Translations under genes and position numbers: made by a program
Part shown: in pieces, positions 1 to 6,867 of the stretch
Layout of the letters: every line of letters starts with the position of its first letter
How positions within the stretch are numbered: the first letter of the stretch is position 1
NCBI GenBank assembly: GCA_021155985.1
Contig: JAJNBA010000016.1
Span: 1-33,196, forward strand
Reading direction: 5' to 3'
DNA from: Actinomycetes bacterium
Lineage (GTDB): Bacteria > Actinomycetota > UBA4738 > HRBIN12
DNA length: 33,196 bases
The notes under the pieces: model-generated
Databases searched by the model: none
What the model was told of the DNA's origin: nothing
The model's input: the letters and a program-made list of their open reading frames with translations, nothing else

Positions 1-834
1 ATCGGTCTCGACCAGCTCGCCGACACGATCGAGCGCGCCGTCGGCCATGAGGTGGGCGGGACGGAGGGCGCGTTCGTCCCCCCGCCCGAGGACATCCCCC
101 TCGCGCCACCGGACGACCCCGACGACGGGGAGGGAGATGGTGACGGGGAGAACGAACCGATCCGAGTGCCGACGCCGGAGCGGAAGCTCCGCGTGGCGAT
201 CGTCGGCGATTCCCTCGCCGCCGGTCTCGGCTACTTCGCCGAGCGAGTGTTCCGGCCGCGACTGGTGACCGTCTCGGGTCAGGGCAGGATCTCGACGGGG
301 CTGGCACGCCCCGACTACTTCAACTGGCCCTACACGATGCGTCGCATCGTCGACCGGTTCGATCCGGACCTCGTGATCGTGATGCTCGGAGAGAACGACC
401 ATCAGTCGTTGCAGGACGTGCGTGGCAACCGTGAGGCGTTGATCGGTACCGCGGCATGGCCGCCCGTATACCGGGACCGGGTGTTGAGGATGATGCGGAT
501 CGCCACGTCGCGAGGCGCGAAGGTCGTGTGGGCCGGCCTGCCGATCTCCGCCGACTTCCGGTTGCGCGAGCATTCGAGACGTCAGAACGACCTCTTCGAG
601 TTCGCCGCGAGCATCTCCAGCGATGTCGTCTACTTCGACTCGTGGAACCGCTTCCGCGATCCCGCCGGCGGATACACGGCGTACCTCCGCGAGGGCAACC
701 GCGTGGTCCTGATCCGGGAGGGCGATGGTCTCCACTTCAACGCCGTCGGGTACACGGTCGTCGCGCGAGAGATCGCGAAGCTCGCCGCGGAGGAGTTCGG
801 GCTCTCGCCGCGGACGTTCGACACCGAGATCTAG
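1..834 (+). CDS. SGNH/GDSL hydrolase, DUF459-like (5' partial)
   Basis: The reading frame is open to the left edge of the window, so the start and probably an N-terminal membrane or signal region are missing. An acidic Pro/Asp/Gly/Glu-rich linker leads into an SGNH hydrolase fold. The nucleophile block is GDSLAAGL, the oxyanion block is GEND, and the C-terminal catalytic block is [10 protein letters not shown] with the Asp-x-x-His pair. This arrangement matches the DUF459 group, which is thought to act on cell-surface esters; the substrate cannot be read here. The gene converges on the TrpB-like gene, and both stops use the same CTAG at 831-834. The family is well supported, the exact role is not. 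Confidence 0.85.
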   Translation: MGLDQLADTIERAVGHEVGGTEGAFVPPPEDIPLAPPDDPDDGEGDGDGENEPIRVPTPERKLRVAIVGDSLAAGLGYFAERVFRPRLVTVSGQGRISTGLARPDYFNWPYTMRRIVDRFDPDLVIVMLGENDHQSLQDVRGNREALIGTAAWPPVYRDRVLRMMRIATSRGAKVVWAGLPISADFRLREHSRRQNDLFEFAASISSDVVYFDSWNRFRDPAGGYTAYLREGNRVVLIREGDGLHFNAVGYTVVAREIAKLAAEEFGLSPRTFDTEI

Positions 835-2234
835 GCCCGGGTGGGCTCCCCGGGGACCGGGACGTCGGGCACGTTCGCCATCGACGCCGTCACGTCCTCC
901 TGCCGGTACTCCACCTCGGGCAGGCGGCCGTTCAGATAATCGTCGTAGGCCTGCATGTCGAACGCGCCGTGACCCGACAGCCCGAAGAGGATCACACGCT
1001 CCTCTCCGGCATCGCGCGCCTCGATCGCCTCATCGATCGCTCCACGGACGGCATGGGCCGACTCGGGGGCCGGCACGATCCCCTCGGTGTGGGCGAACTG
1101 GACGGCCGCGTCGAACACCGCGTTCTGCGAGAACGCGACAGCTTCCATGTGACCGTGCTTCACCAGCAGCGACAAGGACGGCGAGTCCCCGTGGTACCGG
1201 AGCCCGCCCGCGTGCACGGGTGCGGGGACGAACGTGTGCCCGAGCGTGTACATCGGGATCAGCGGCCCCATCTGGCCCGTGTCGGCGAAGTCGTAGGCGA
1301 ACCGACCCTCGGTGAGGGTCGGGCACGCGGCGGGCTCCGTGGCGAGGAACCGCAGATCCGGCGTGGCGCCCGCCAACCGATCGGCCATGAACGGGTAGGC
1401 CAGCCCGGCGTAGTTGGACCCGCCGCCGACGCACCCGATCACGACATCGGGGCTGTCCCCGGTCAGCTCCATCTGCGCCTTCGCTTCGAGGCCGATCACG
1501 GTCTGGTGGAGCAAGACGTGGTTCAGCACCGATCCGAGCGAGTACTTGATCGCGCCACCGGAGGTGGCCGCCACCTCGACGGCCTCGCTGATGGCGATCC
1601 CGAGGGAGCCCGTCGAGTCCGGGTCGGCCTCGAGGATCGCCTTCCCCGCCTGCGTGGTCGGTGACGGGGACGGCACCACCTCGGCGCCGAACGTCTCCAT
1701 GAAGATCCGCCGGTACGGCTTCTGCTCGTACGACGCCTTCACCATGAACACCTGGCAGTCCAGGCCGAAGAACTTCGACGCCATCGCGAGCGCGGAGCCC
1801 CACTGCCCGGCGCCCGTCTCGGTGGCCAGGCGCTTCGTCCCCGCCACCTTGTTGTAGAAGGCCTGCGCGATCGCGGTGTTCGGCTTGTGGCTCCCCGCCG
1901 GGGAAACGCCTTCGTACTTGTAGTAGATCCGCGCCGTGGTCTGGAGCGCCTTCTCCAGACGGACGGCCCGCTGCAGCGGGGATGGCCGCCAGAGCCGGTA
2001 GACGTCGAGGATCTCACCCGGGATGTCGACCCACGGATCGGTGGAGACCTCTTGGAGGATCAGCGCTTCCGGGAACAGCGGGGCCAGGAGATCCGGCGTG
2101 ACGGGCTCGTGTGTCCCCGGGTGCAACGGCGGCAAGGGCTGGATCCCGGCCTGCGCGATGGAGGGCATGATGTTCAGCCACGCGGTCGGCAGCTGATCGT
2201 GCGGGAGATCGAAGCGGATCGGCGCGTCGGTCAT
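831..2234 (-). CDS. trpB2: TrpB2-type tryptophan synthase beta-like PLP enzyme
   Basis: A 467-residue fold-type II PLP enzyme that joins indole to a serine-derived aminoacrylate to form tryptophan. The PLP lysine is K117 in GSHKPNTA, the catalytic-loop motif is ETGAGQWG (139-146), and the phosphate-binding loop is GGGSNYAGL (about 270-278). The long N-terminal region (about 60 residues before the core) and total length mark the TrpB2 subgroup rather than TrpB1. No trpA or other trp gene is in the window, so it is an orphan copy that may salvage indole. GAGGAGG lies about 8 nt before the ATG. It shares a CTAG stop overlap with the SGNH gene. Confidence 0.9.
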   Translation of the reverse strand: MTDAPIRFDLPHDQLPTAWLNIMPSIAQAGIQPLPPLHPGTHEPVTPDLLAPLFPEALILQEVSTDPWVDIPGEILDVYRLWRPSPLQRAVRLEKALQTTARIYYKYEGVSPAGSHKPNTAIAQAFYNKVAGTKRLATETGAGQWGSALAMASKFFGLDCQVFMVKASYEQKPYRRIFMETFGAEVVPSPSPTTQAGKAILEADPDSTGSLGIAISEAVEVAATSGGAIKYSLGSVLNHVLLHQTVIGLEAKAQMELTGDSPDVVIGCVGGGSNYAGLAYPFMADRLAGATPDLRFLATEPAACPTLTEGRFAYDFADTGQMGPLIPMYTLGHTFVPAPVHAGGLRYHGDSPSLSLLVKHGHMEAVAFSQNAVFDAAVQFAHTEGIVPAPESAHAVRGAIDEAIEARDAGEERVILFGLSGHGAFDMQAYDDYLNGRLPEVEYRQEDVTASMANVPDVPVPGEPTRA

Positions 2235-2283
2235 CGGGGAAGCCTCCTCGTTCGCCGGGAGCCAGCAGATAGGCCGAGGGGCG

Positions 2284-2314
2284 AGACTACCCCGGAGCGC
2301 GTTCGGGGAGCCAA
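2284..2314 (-). promoter_or_regulatory. possible promoter for trpB2
   Basis: On the minus strand TTGGCT (2309-2314) is followed after 19 nt by TAGTCT (2284-2289), about 50 nt before the trpB2 ATG. The spacer is longer than the usual 17 nt, so this is a weak candidate. Confidence 0.28.
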
Positions 2315-2321
2315 TCCCGGG

Positions 2322-2654
2322 TCAGCCGCCCTCGCGGACCGGCTGATCGGCGAGCTCGACCCACCCCTCCACGAGCCGGGCCAGATAGATCGCGACCGGA
2401 TCCTGCGCCGGGCCATCGATCGGCTCTCCCGTCTCCACGTCGAAGACGCTCCCGTGGCACGCACACTCGACGGTGGCCGCCCGATCGTCGAAGTCGCCTT
2501 CCGAGAGGGCGCACCCCGCATGCGTGCACTCATCGGCGAACGCGAACAGTCTCGCCTCCACATGCGCCACGGCGACCCGTCCGGAGGACAGGTCGAACGC
2601 CCGCATCTCGCCCTCCGGGATCTCGGCGAGCGAAGCGACGCGCACGAACTCCAT
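2322..2654 (-). CDS. Rieske [2Fe-2S] ferredoxin
   Basis: A 110-residue soluble Rieske protein. The cluster ligands are visible as C43-x-H45 and C64-x2-H67, inside the family patterns CTHAGCALSEG and CACHGSVFD, followed by the typical TGEPIDGPA loop. It has no signal peptide or membrane helix, so it is probably a cytoplasmic electron carrier for an oxygenase or reductase (BphF/NirD-like small ferredoxin). It starts 4 nt after the stop of the phosphatidyltransferase gene, on the same strand, which suggests one mRNA with greA. No partner oxygenase is adjacent, so its redox partner is unknown. Confidence 0.9.
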   Translation of the reverse strand: MEFVRVASLAEIPEGEMRAFDLSSGRVAVAHVEARLFAFADECTHAGCALSEGDFDDRAATVECACHGSVFDVETGEPIDGPAQDPVAIYLARLVEGWVELADQPVREGG

Positions 2655-2658
2655 CGGC

Positions 2659-3333
2659 CTAGGCTCGGACGAGCGCGGACCAGCCGCGCTGGAGCGCCGT
2701 CACCGCTCCGAGCGCGGCGAGGACCACCAGGATCGGGGTCATCGCGCCGGGGATGACGAGCCCGATGATCAGCGCGATGAATCGCTCCAGTCGCTGGAAG
2801 AAGCCCTCCGTGAGCTGCACACCGACGGCTTCGGCCTCGGCTCGGATGTGGCTCACGGACAAGCTCACGACCAGCGTGAAGAGCGCGAGCGCGGCGTCGA
2901 GGCGCCTCCCATCTTCCGCGAGCGCCCAGAACAGACAGGCGAACAGGATCGCGTCCGCGACACGGTCCAGGACCGAGTCCATGAACGCCCCCGACCGCTT
3001 CTGCTGGCCGTAGTGCCTCGCGACCGACCCGTCGAAGACGTCGCACAGGCCGGCCGCGAGCAGGGCCCAGCCCGCGAGGAACCAGTCCCCCGTGATGATC
3101 AGCACGCCCGTCGCCACGTTGAGGACGAGCGCCGCGACCGTCAGGTGCCAGGGTCGCACCCGTGCCCAGATGAGGAACGCGAGGATCGCCCGGTACGGCC
3201 ACTGGAACGCCCACTGGATCGCGCCCCCGGCCGCCGATTCGTTCTTCCGAGGCTTCGGCAGGTCGCGGACCTTCGGCGCCTCGCGCGCGACGTGGGGTCT
3301 CGAGCGATGCCCCGCGGCCGCGCGCCGGCCCAT
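2659..3333 (-). CDS. CDP-alcohol phosphatidyltransferase
   Basis: An integral membrane enzyme of phospholipid synthesis that transfers a phosphatidyl group from CDP-diacylglycerol to an alcohol. The signature D-x2-DG-x2-AR-x8-G-x3-D-x3-D is complete: D98, D101-G102, A105-R106, G115, D119, D123. Several hydrophobic helices flank it (about 48-80, 84-97, 125-140, 150-165, 178-210). I chose the ATG at 3333 because it follows a GAGAG stretch and lies 13 nt after the greA stop; the open frame continues upstream inside greA. The acceptor (glycerol phosphate, inositol phosphate or other) cannot be decided. The basic N-terminus of about 45 residues is probably cytosolic. Confidence 0.88.
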   Translation of the reverse strand: MGRRAAAGHRSRPHVAREAPKVRDLPKPRKNESAAGGAIQWAFQWPYRAILAFLIWARVRPWHLTVAALVLNVATGVLIITGDWFLAGWALLAAGLCDVFDGSVARHYGQQKRSGAFMDSVLDRVADAILFACLFWALAEDGRRLDAALALFTLVVSLSVSHIRAEAEAVGVQLTEGFFQRLERFIALIIGLVIPGAMTPILVVLAALGAVTALQRGWSALVRA

Positions 3334-3346
3334 CAGCTCTCGCTCA

Positions 3347-3883
3347 TCAACCGACGAACGGCTCGAAGCCGACGACCACGTAGCGGAAGCTCCCCCCGGG
3401 CGCCTGCACGAGCACCTCCTGATCCTTCGACGCACCCATCAAGGCCGTCCCGAGCGGGGACGACGTCGTGACCGTTCGCGCCCCCGGAGCTCGCTCCTCG
3501 CCGTGCTCCGCCAGGAGGTACGTCTCCTCGTCGTCCTCGTCGTCGAGCGAGCGGACAGTGACGAGCATGTGCGGCATGATCGCGTCCGCTTCCGTCGGCG
3601 CCTCGACGATCTCCGGATCGCGGAGCGCCTCCTGGAGCCGGCGGATCTGCGATTCCATCAGGCCCTGCGCGTCCTTGGCGGCGTCGTACTCGGCGTTCTC
3701 CCGGATGTCCCCGTGCTCGCGTGCCACCTTGAGGCGCTCCGCGATCCGGTCCCGTCCGTTGGTCACGAGCTCCTCGAGCTCGGTCTTCAGCCGCTTGTAG
3801 GCCTCGAGGGTCAGCGATGCCGTCGGCTCCTGCCCGGCCTTGCGTTCGGGACGCGTCTTCAGCTCTTCCGGCAGTTCAGGCAT
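3347..3883 (-). CDS. greA: transcription elongation factor GreA
   Basis: GreA rescues backtracked RNA polymerase by stimulating transcript cleavage through its secondary channel. The N-terminal coiled coil (about 22-95) carries the hallmark GDIRENAEYDAAK at 58-70, whose acidic residues form the catalytic tip. The C-terminal FKBP-like domain (about 105-178) follows. At 178 residues it is about 20 longer than typical GreA, owing to an N-terminal extension rich in charged residues and proline. It is the first gene of a minus-strand string with the phosphatidyltransferase and the Rieske protein. A TAGACT box ends 6 nt before the ATG and no Shine-Dalgarno is visible, so the mRNA may be leaderless. 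Confidence 0.93.
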   Translation of the reverse strand: MPELPEELKTRPERKAGQEPTASLTLEAYKRLKTELEELVTNGRDRIAERLKVAREHGDIRENAEYDAAKDAQGLMESQIRRLQEALRDPEIVEAPTEADAIMPHMLVTVRSLDDEDDEETYLLAEHGEERAPGARTVTTSSPLGTALMGASKDQEVLVQAPGGSFRYVVVGFEPFVG

Positions 3884-3889
3884 GCGGCG

Positions 3890-3895
3890 AGTCTA
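3890..3895 (-). promoter_or_regulatory. -10 box of a likely leaderless greA promoter
   Basis: TAGACT on the minus strand with 6 nt to the greA ATG. The same hexamer stands 6-8 nt before the DinB remnant and the amidotransferase gene. No convincing -35 is seen. Confidence 0.5.
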
Positions 3896-3987
3896 CTGAA
3901 GGCCCCGCCGGCCTCTCCGGCGCGCCACGCTTCGCGTGCGGAGCGCCCGTCGAGACCGGCGGCGATATCCTCGGCCGCACCGGATCG

Positions 3988-4013
3988 GGCCAGAAAGAAC
4001 GGCCAGACAGAAC
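3988..4013 (+). repeat. tandem 13-bp direct repeat before the SDR gene
   Basis: Two adjacent copies of a 13-nt unit, GGCCAGAAAGAAC (3988-4000) and GGCCAGACAGAAC (4001-4013), differ at one position. They end just before the GGGAGGA Shine-Dalgarno of the SDR gene, within the divergent greA/SDR interval (3884-4023). The placement suits a binding site or mRNA element, but nothing in the window names the factor. The rest of the interval shows no clear promoter for the SDR. Confidence 0.6.
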
Positions 4014-4023
4014 GGGAGGATCG

Positions 4024-4803
4024 ATGGGACGGCTGGCAGGCAAGGTGGCACTGATCACGGGAGGCGCGAGCGGGATGGGTCTGATCGCGGCCCAGCTCTT
4101 CGCGTCCGAAGGCGCCAAGGTCGTCCTGACCGACGTGACGGACGACGTCGGTGAGCAGGTCGCCGAGAAGATCCGCGCCGAGGGCGGCGAAGCGACGTAC
4201 GTGCACGCGGACGTGACCCGGGAGGCCGACGCGGAGGCGATGGTCGCACGGGCGGTCGAGTCGTACGGGGGTCTTACGGTGCTCTACAACAACGCGGGGG
4301 TGATGCTCGGCGAGGATGGCTCGGTCCATTCGACCGACGAATCCATCTGGGACACGACCCTCGCGGTCAACGTGAAGGGGGTCGCCCACGGCTGCAAGTA
4401 CGGCATCCCGGCGATGATCGACTCCGGGGGTGGGTCGATCATCAACGTCGCCTCCTTCGTCGCCTGGATGGGAGCCGCGACGTCGCAGACCGCGTACACG
4501 GCCTCGAAGGGAGCGGTGCTCGCGATGACGCGAGAGATCGCGGTGGAGTACGCCAGGAAGGGCGTGCGCTGCAACGCCTTGTGTCCCGGCCCGATCGACA
4601 CCCCCTTACTGGCCGAGCTTCTTTCGGACCCGGAGCGCCGGCAGCGGCGTTTCGTCCACATCCCGATGGGTCGCCTGGGACGCGCGGAGGAGCTCGCGAA
4701 AGCTGCTCTGTTCCTCGCCAGCGACGAATCCAGCTACATGACCGGCACGTCGCTGGTCGTCGACGGCGGCATCACCGCCGCCTACGTCACACCCGAGGAC
4801 TGA
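4024..4803 (+). CDS. SDR-family NAD(P)-dependent oxidoreductase
   Basis: A classical short-chain dehydrogenase of 259 residues. Cofactor loop TGGASGMG (12-19), D37 after beta-2 (favours NAD over NADP), NNAG (89-92), N116, catalytic S144, Y158 and K162 (YTASK), and the PGPIDTP loop are all present. The ATG at 4024 follows GGGAGGA by 3-4 nt; the open frame upstream lacks SDR similarity. It resembles FabG-like and 2,5-dichloro-cyclohexadienediol-dehydrogenase-like SDRs, but the substrate is not readable. It lies directly upstream of the small membrane protein, permease and GS-like gene, so it may oxidise an alcohol produced in that pathway (inference). Confidence 0.9.
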   Translation: MGRLAGKVALITGGASGMGLIAAQLFASEGAKVVLTDVTDDVGEQVAEKIRAEGGEATYVHADVTREADAEAMVARAVESYGGLTVLYNNAGVMLGEDGSVHSTDESIWDTTLAVNVKGVAHGCKYGIPAMIDSGGGSIINVASFVAWMGAATSQTAYTASKGAVLAMTREIAVEYARKGVRCNALCPGPIDTPLLAELLSDPERRQRRFVHIPMGRLGRAEELAKAALFLASDESSYMTGTSLVVDGGITAAYVTPED

Positions 4804-4815
4804 GTGAGGTCGCTG

Positions 4816-5118
4816 ATGGTCAGGCAGATGCTGAGCGATCTCGCCACGGGACACACGTGGAGCGGGGGAGATGGCCCCTACACGCTCGCTCCCCTCACCG
4901 GTTCGATCCTCACGCTCCTCTTGATCCGATCGATCGTAGGGCAGCGCATCGGGATCGTGGCACTCGCCGTAGCGTTGGTTCTTGGCGCGCTGTTCGCGAC
5001 GATCTCGGGTGCTTGGGGATACACGCTCACGATCGCGGCGTGGGTCGTAGGTGCCCTTCTGGTCGGTGCCGTCCTCCGGGGCGCGAGGGGATCATTTCGA
5101 GGTAACCCGTCAGATTGA
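4816..5118 (+). CDS. small two-helix membrane protein, function unknown
   Basis: About 100 residues with two hydrophobic segments. One runs through APLTGSILTLLLIRSIV and IGIVALAVALVLGALFATIS, the other through YTLTIAAWVVGALLVGAVL, and a basic tail follows. I recognise no family. The ATG at 4816 has GAGGT 5 nt upstream; a GTG at 4804, abutting the SDR stop, is the alternative. It sits between the SDR and the permease on the same strand, so it may belong to the same unit, but a perfect -35 hexamer overlaps its stop and suggests the permease also has its own promoter. It is a real gene by frame and position, with unknown role. Confidence 0.55.
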   Translation: MVRQMLSDLATGHTWSGGDGPYTLAPLTGSILTLLLIRSIVGQRIGIVALAVALVLGALFATISGAWGYTLTIAAWVVGALLVGAVLRGARGSFRGNPSD

Positions 5119-5143
5119 CAGCCCGACCGAGCTGAGGCTGAAT
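5115..5143 (+). promoter_or_regulatory. candidate promoter for the permease gene
   Basis: A consensus TTGACA (5115-5120) is followed after 17 nt by CTGAAT (5138-5143). The -35 overlaps the TGA of the small membrane protein. Initiation would fall near 5150, just before a hairpin and the permease Shine-Dalgarno. Confidence 0.5.
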
Positions 5144-5151
5144 TACCGCCA

Positions 5152-5171
5152 TCGGCTGCGCGGGCAGCCGA
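5152..5171 (+). other. 8-bp RNA hairpin at the 5' end of the permease mRNA
   Basis: TCGGCTGC pairs with GCAGCCGA around a GCGG loop. It touches the purine-rich Shine-Dalgarno (GGGAGGGAGG, 5173-5182) of the GTG start at 5191. If the upstream promoter is right, this hairpin opens the transcript and could protect the mRNA or affect ribosome access. Confidence 0.5.
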
Positions 5172-5190
5172 GGGAGGGAGGTTGTGAGTC

Positions 5191-6801
5191 GTGTCTGAAC
5201 GCAAACTCGGCTCGGTCACCTACCGCGAAGTAGGCCAGGACTACTTCGAGAAGCGAGGGCTCCGCCGACATGCTGGCGTCTGGTCGCTCTGGGCGCTCGG
5301 TGTCGGCGCGGTCATCTCGGGCGACTTCTACGGCTGGAACTTCGGCCTCGACGTCGGCGGGTTCGGCGGACTGCTCGTCGCGACTGCGGTCATCGCCGTC
5401 ATGTACTACGGCCTTTGCTACAGCATCGCGGAGATGTCCCCGGCCCTGCCGCACACGGGCGGCGCGTACTCCTTCGCTCGTTCGGCGATGGGCCCATGGG
5501 GTGGGTTCACCACAGGGCTCGCCGAGAACATGGAGTACGTGATCACGCCCGCCGTGGTGGTCGGTGCCATCGGCCTGTTGATGCAGGAGCTGATGATCAG
5601 CTTCTTCGACGTCACAGGTGATCCCTGGTGGAACAGTGAGCCGATCTGGTGGCTCGTGTTCTACGCCCTCTTCGTCGGGGTCAACATCATCGGCATCGAG
5701 GCGACGATGCGGTTCACCGTGACGATCACGGTGCTCGCGCTCGGCGTGCTGGCGATCTTCTACGTCTCCGCGATCGTGTCCGGGGAATTCAACATGGATC
5801 TCTGGTTCAACATCCCCGACGGAGGGGGTGAAGCCCTCGCAGGCGGCGGCGGTCCATTCTTGCCGTTCGGGGTCGCTGGCATCTTCAAGGCCCTCCCGTT
5901 CGCGATCTGGTTCTACCTGGCGATCGAGGAGGTGCCGCTCGCCGCGGAAGAGTCGATGGACCCACGGCGAGACGTCCCCAGGGGCACCATCCTCGGGATG
6001 CACACGCTGTTGATCGCGAGCGTTCTCACCCTATTCATCAACTCCGGCGTGGACGGAGGCGCCTCGGCGATCGGCGTGTCCGGGACGCCGCTCTTCGACG
6101 GCTTCAAGGGAGTGTTCGGAGATGGCTTCGCCGCAGAGATCCTGGCTCTGTTCGGCCTGATCGGGTTGGTGGCGAGCTTCTTCACGATCATCTACGCGTA
6201 CGGTCGCAACACGTACTCGCTGTCACGGGCCGGGTACTTCCCGAAGTTCCTCTCAGTGACGCATGGCGAGCGGAAGACGCCGCACATCGCCCTTGTCACC
6301 GGCGCGATCGTCGGGTACCTGGTCGTGCTCGTCGTGTGGCTCTTCTTCCGCAACGCGGAGGCGGGCACCGCGGGGGCACAGGTGGTCGCGGCCGTGCTGA
6401 ACATGGCGGTGTTCGCGGCGGTCATCTCCTACGCGCTGCAGTGCCTGTCGTTCATCATGCTCCGGCAGAAACTCCCGAACATCGACCGACCGTACCTGAG
6501 CAAGTGGGGCGTGCCGGGAGCGGCGATCGCCGGGATCATCGCGGTGGTCGCGCTCGTGTCGATCTTCTTGAACGAGGACTACCGCCCGGGCGTGTACGGC
6601 GTCGCCGTGTACTACATCCTCGGTCTCCTCTACTTCGCGATCGCCGGCCGGAACCGGCTGGTGCTCTCGCCGGAGGAGGAGTTCGCGCTCACGCAGGGCG
6701 AGCGTGGCGTTCCGGAAGTCAGCTACAGCACCAGCGCCGCCGATCAAGAGGCGATCCTGGAGGGGCGAACGACCCACGAGCCACCGCCCCCGACGCCGTA
6801 G
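5191..6801 (+). CDS. APC-superfamily amino acid/amine permease, ethanolamine-permease-like
   Basis: A 536-residue cytoplasmic-membrane transporter with about twelve hydrophobic segments. The first helix region GVGAVISGDFYGWNFGL and the following GGFGGLLVA are characteristic of the ethanolamine/amino-acid permease branch of the APC family, and PHTGGAYSFAR is the conserved helix-3 motif. The GTG at 5191 follows GGGAGGGAGG by 8 nt. The C-terminus is a soluble acidic/proline tail (about 490-536). It lies 66 nt upstream of a glutamine-synthetase-like ligase, a pairing that supports uptake of an amine that is then gamma-glutamylated. Substrate ethanolamine is the best guess; other amines or amino acids are possible. 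Confidence 0.85.
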   Translation: MSERKLGSVTYREVGQDYFEKRGLRRHAGVWSLWALGVGAVISGDFYGWNFGLDVGGFGGLLVATAVIAVMYYGLCYSIAEMSPALPHTGGAYSFARSAMGPWGGFTTGLAENMEYVITPAVVVGAIGLLMQELMISFFDVTGDPWWNSEPIWWLVFYALFVGVNIIGIEATMRFTVTITVLALGVLAIFYVSAIVSGEFNMDLWFNIPDGGGEALAGGGGPFLPFGVAGIFKALPFAIWFYLAIEEVPLAAEESMDPRRDVPRGTILGMHTLLIASVLTLFINSGVDGGASAIGVSGTPLFDGFKGVFGDGFAAEILALFGLIGLVASFFTIIYAYGRNTYSLSRAGYFPKFLSVTHGERKTPHIALVTGAIVGYLVVLVVWLFFRNAEAGTAGAQVVAAVLNMAVFAAVISYALQCLSFIMLRQKLPNIDRPYLSKWGVPGAAIAGIIAVVALVSIFLNEDYRPGVYGVAVYYILGLLYFAIAGRNRLVLSPEEEFALTQGERGVPEVSYSTSAADQEAILEGRTTHEPPPPTP

Positions 6802-6816
6802 CCTGCGATCACTGAC

Positions 6817-6848
6817 ACGGGGCGGTGGGCAAGCGCCCACCGCCCCGT
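6817..6848 (+). other. perfect 14-bp hairpin between permease and GS-like gene
   Basis: ACGGGGCGGTGGGC (6817-6830) pairs without mismatch with GCCCACCGCCCCGT (6835-6848) around an AAGC loop. The downstream sequence is TCGTCTCC, not a T-tract, so a classical intrinsic terminator is only partly supported. It ends about 9 nt before the GAGGAGG of the GS-like gene. It may terminate or attenuate read-through, or set a processing point that gives the two genes different mRNA levels. Confidence 0.7.
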
Positions 6849-6867
6849 TCGTCTCCGAGGAGGTGCG

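Noticed and set aside
456-1664. 402-residue plus-strand frame opposite trpB2
   Set aside because: Arg/Pro/Gly-rich antisense shadow of a gene with clear catalytic motifs; no recognisable domain.
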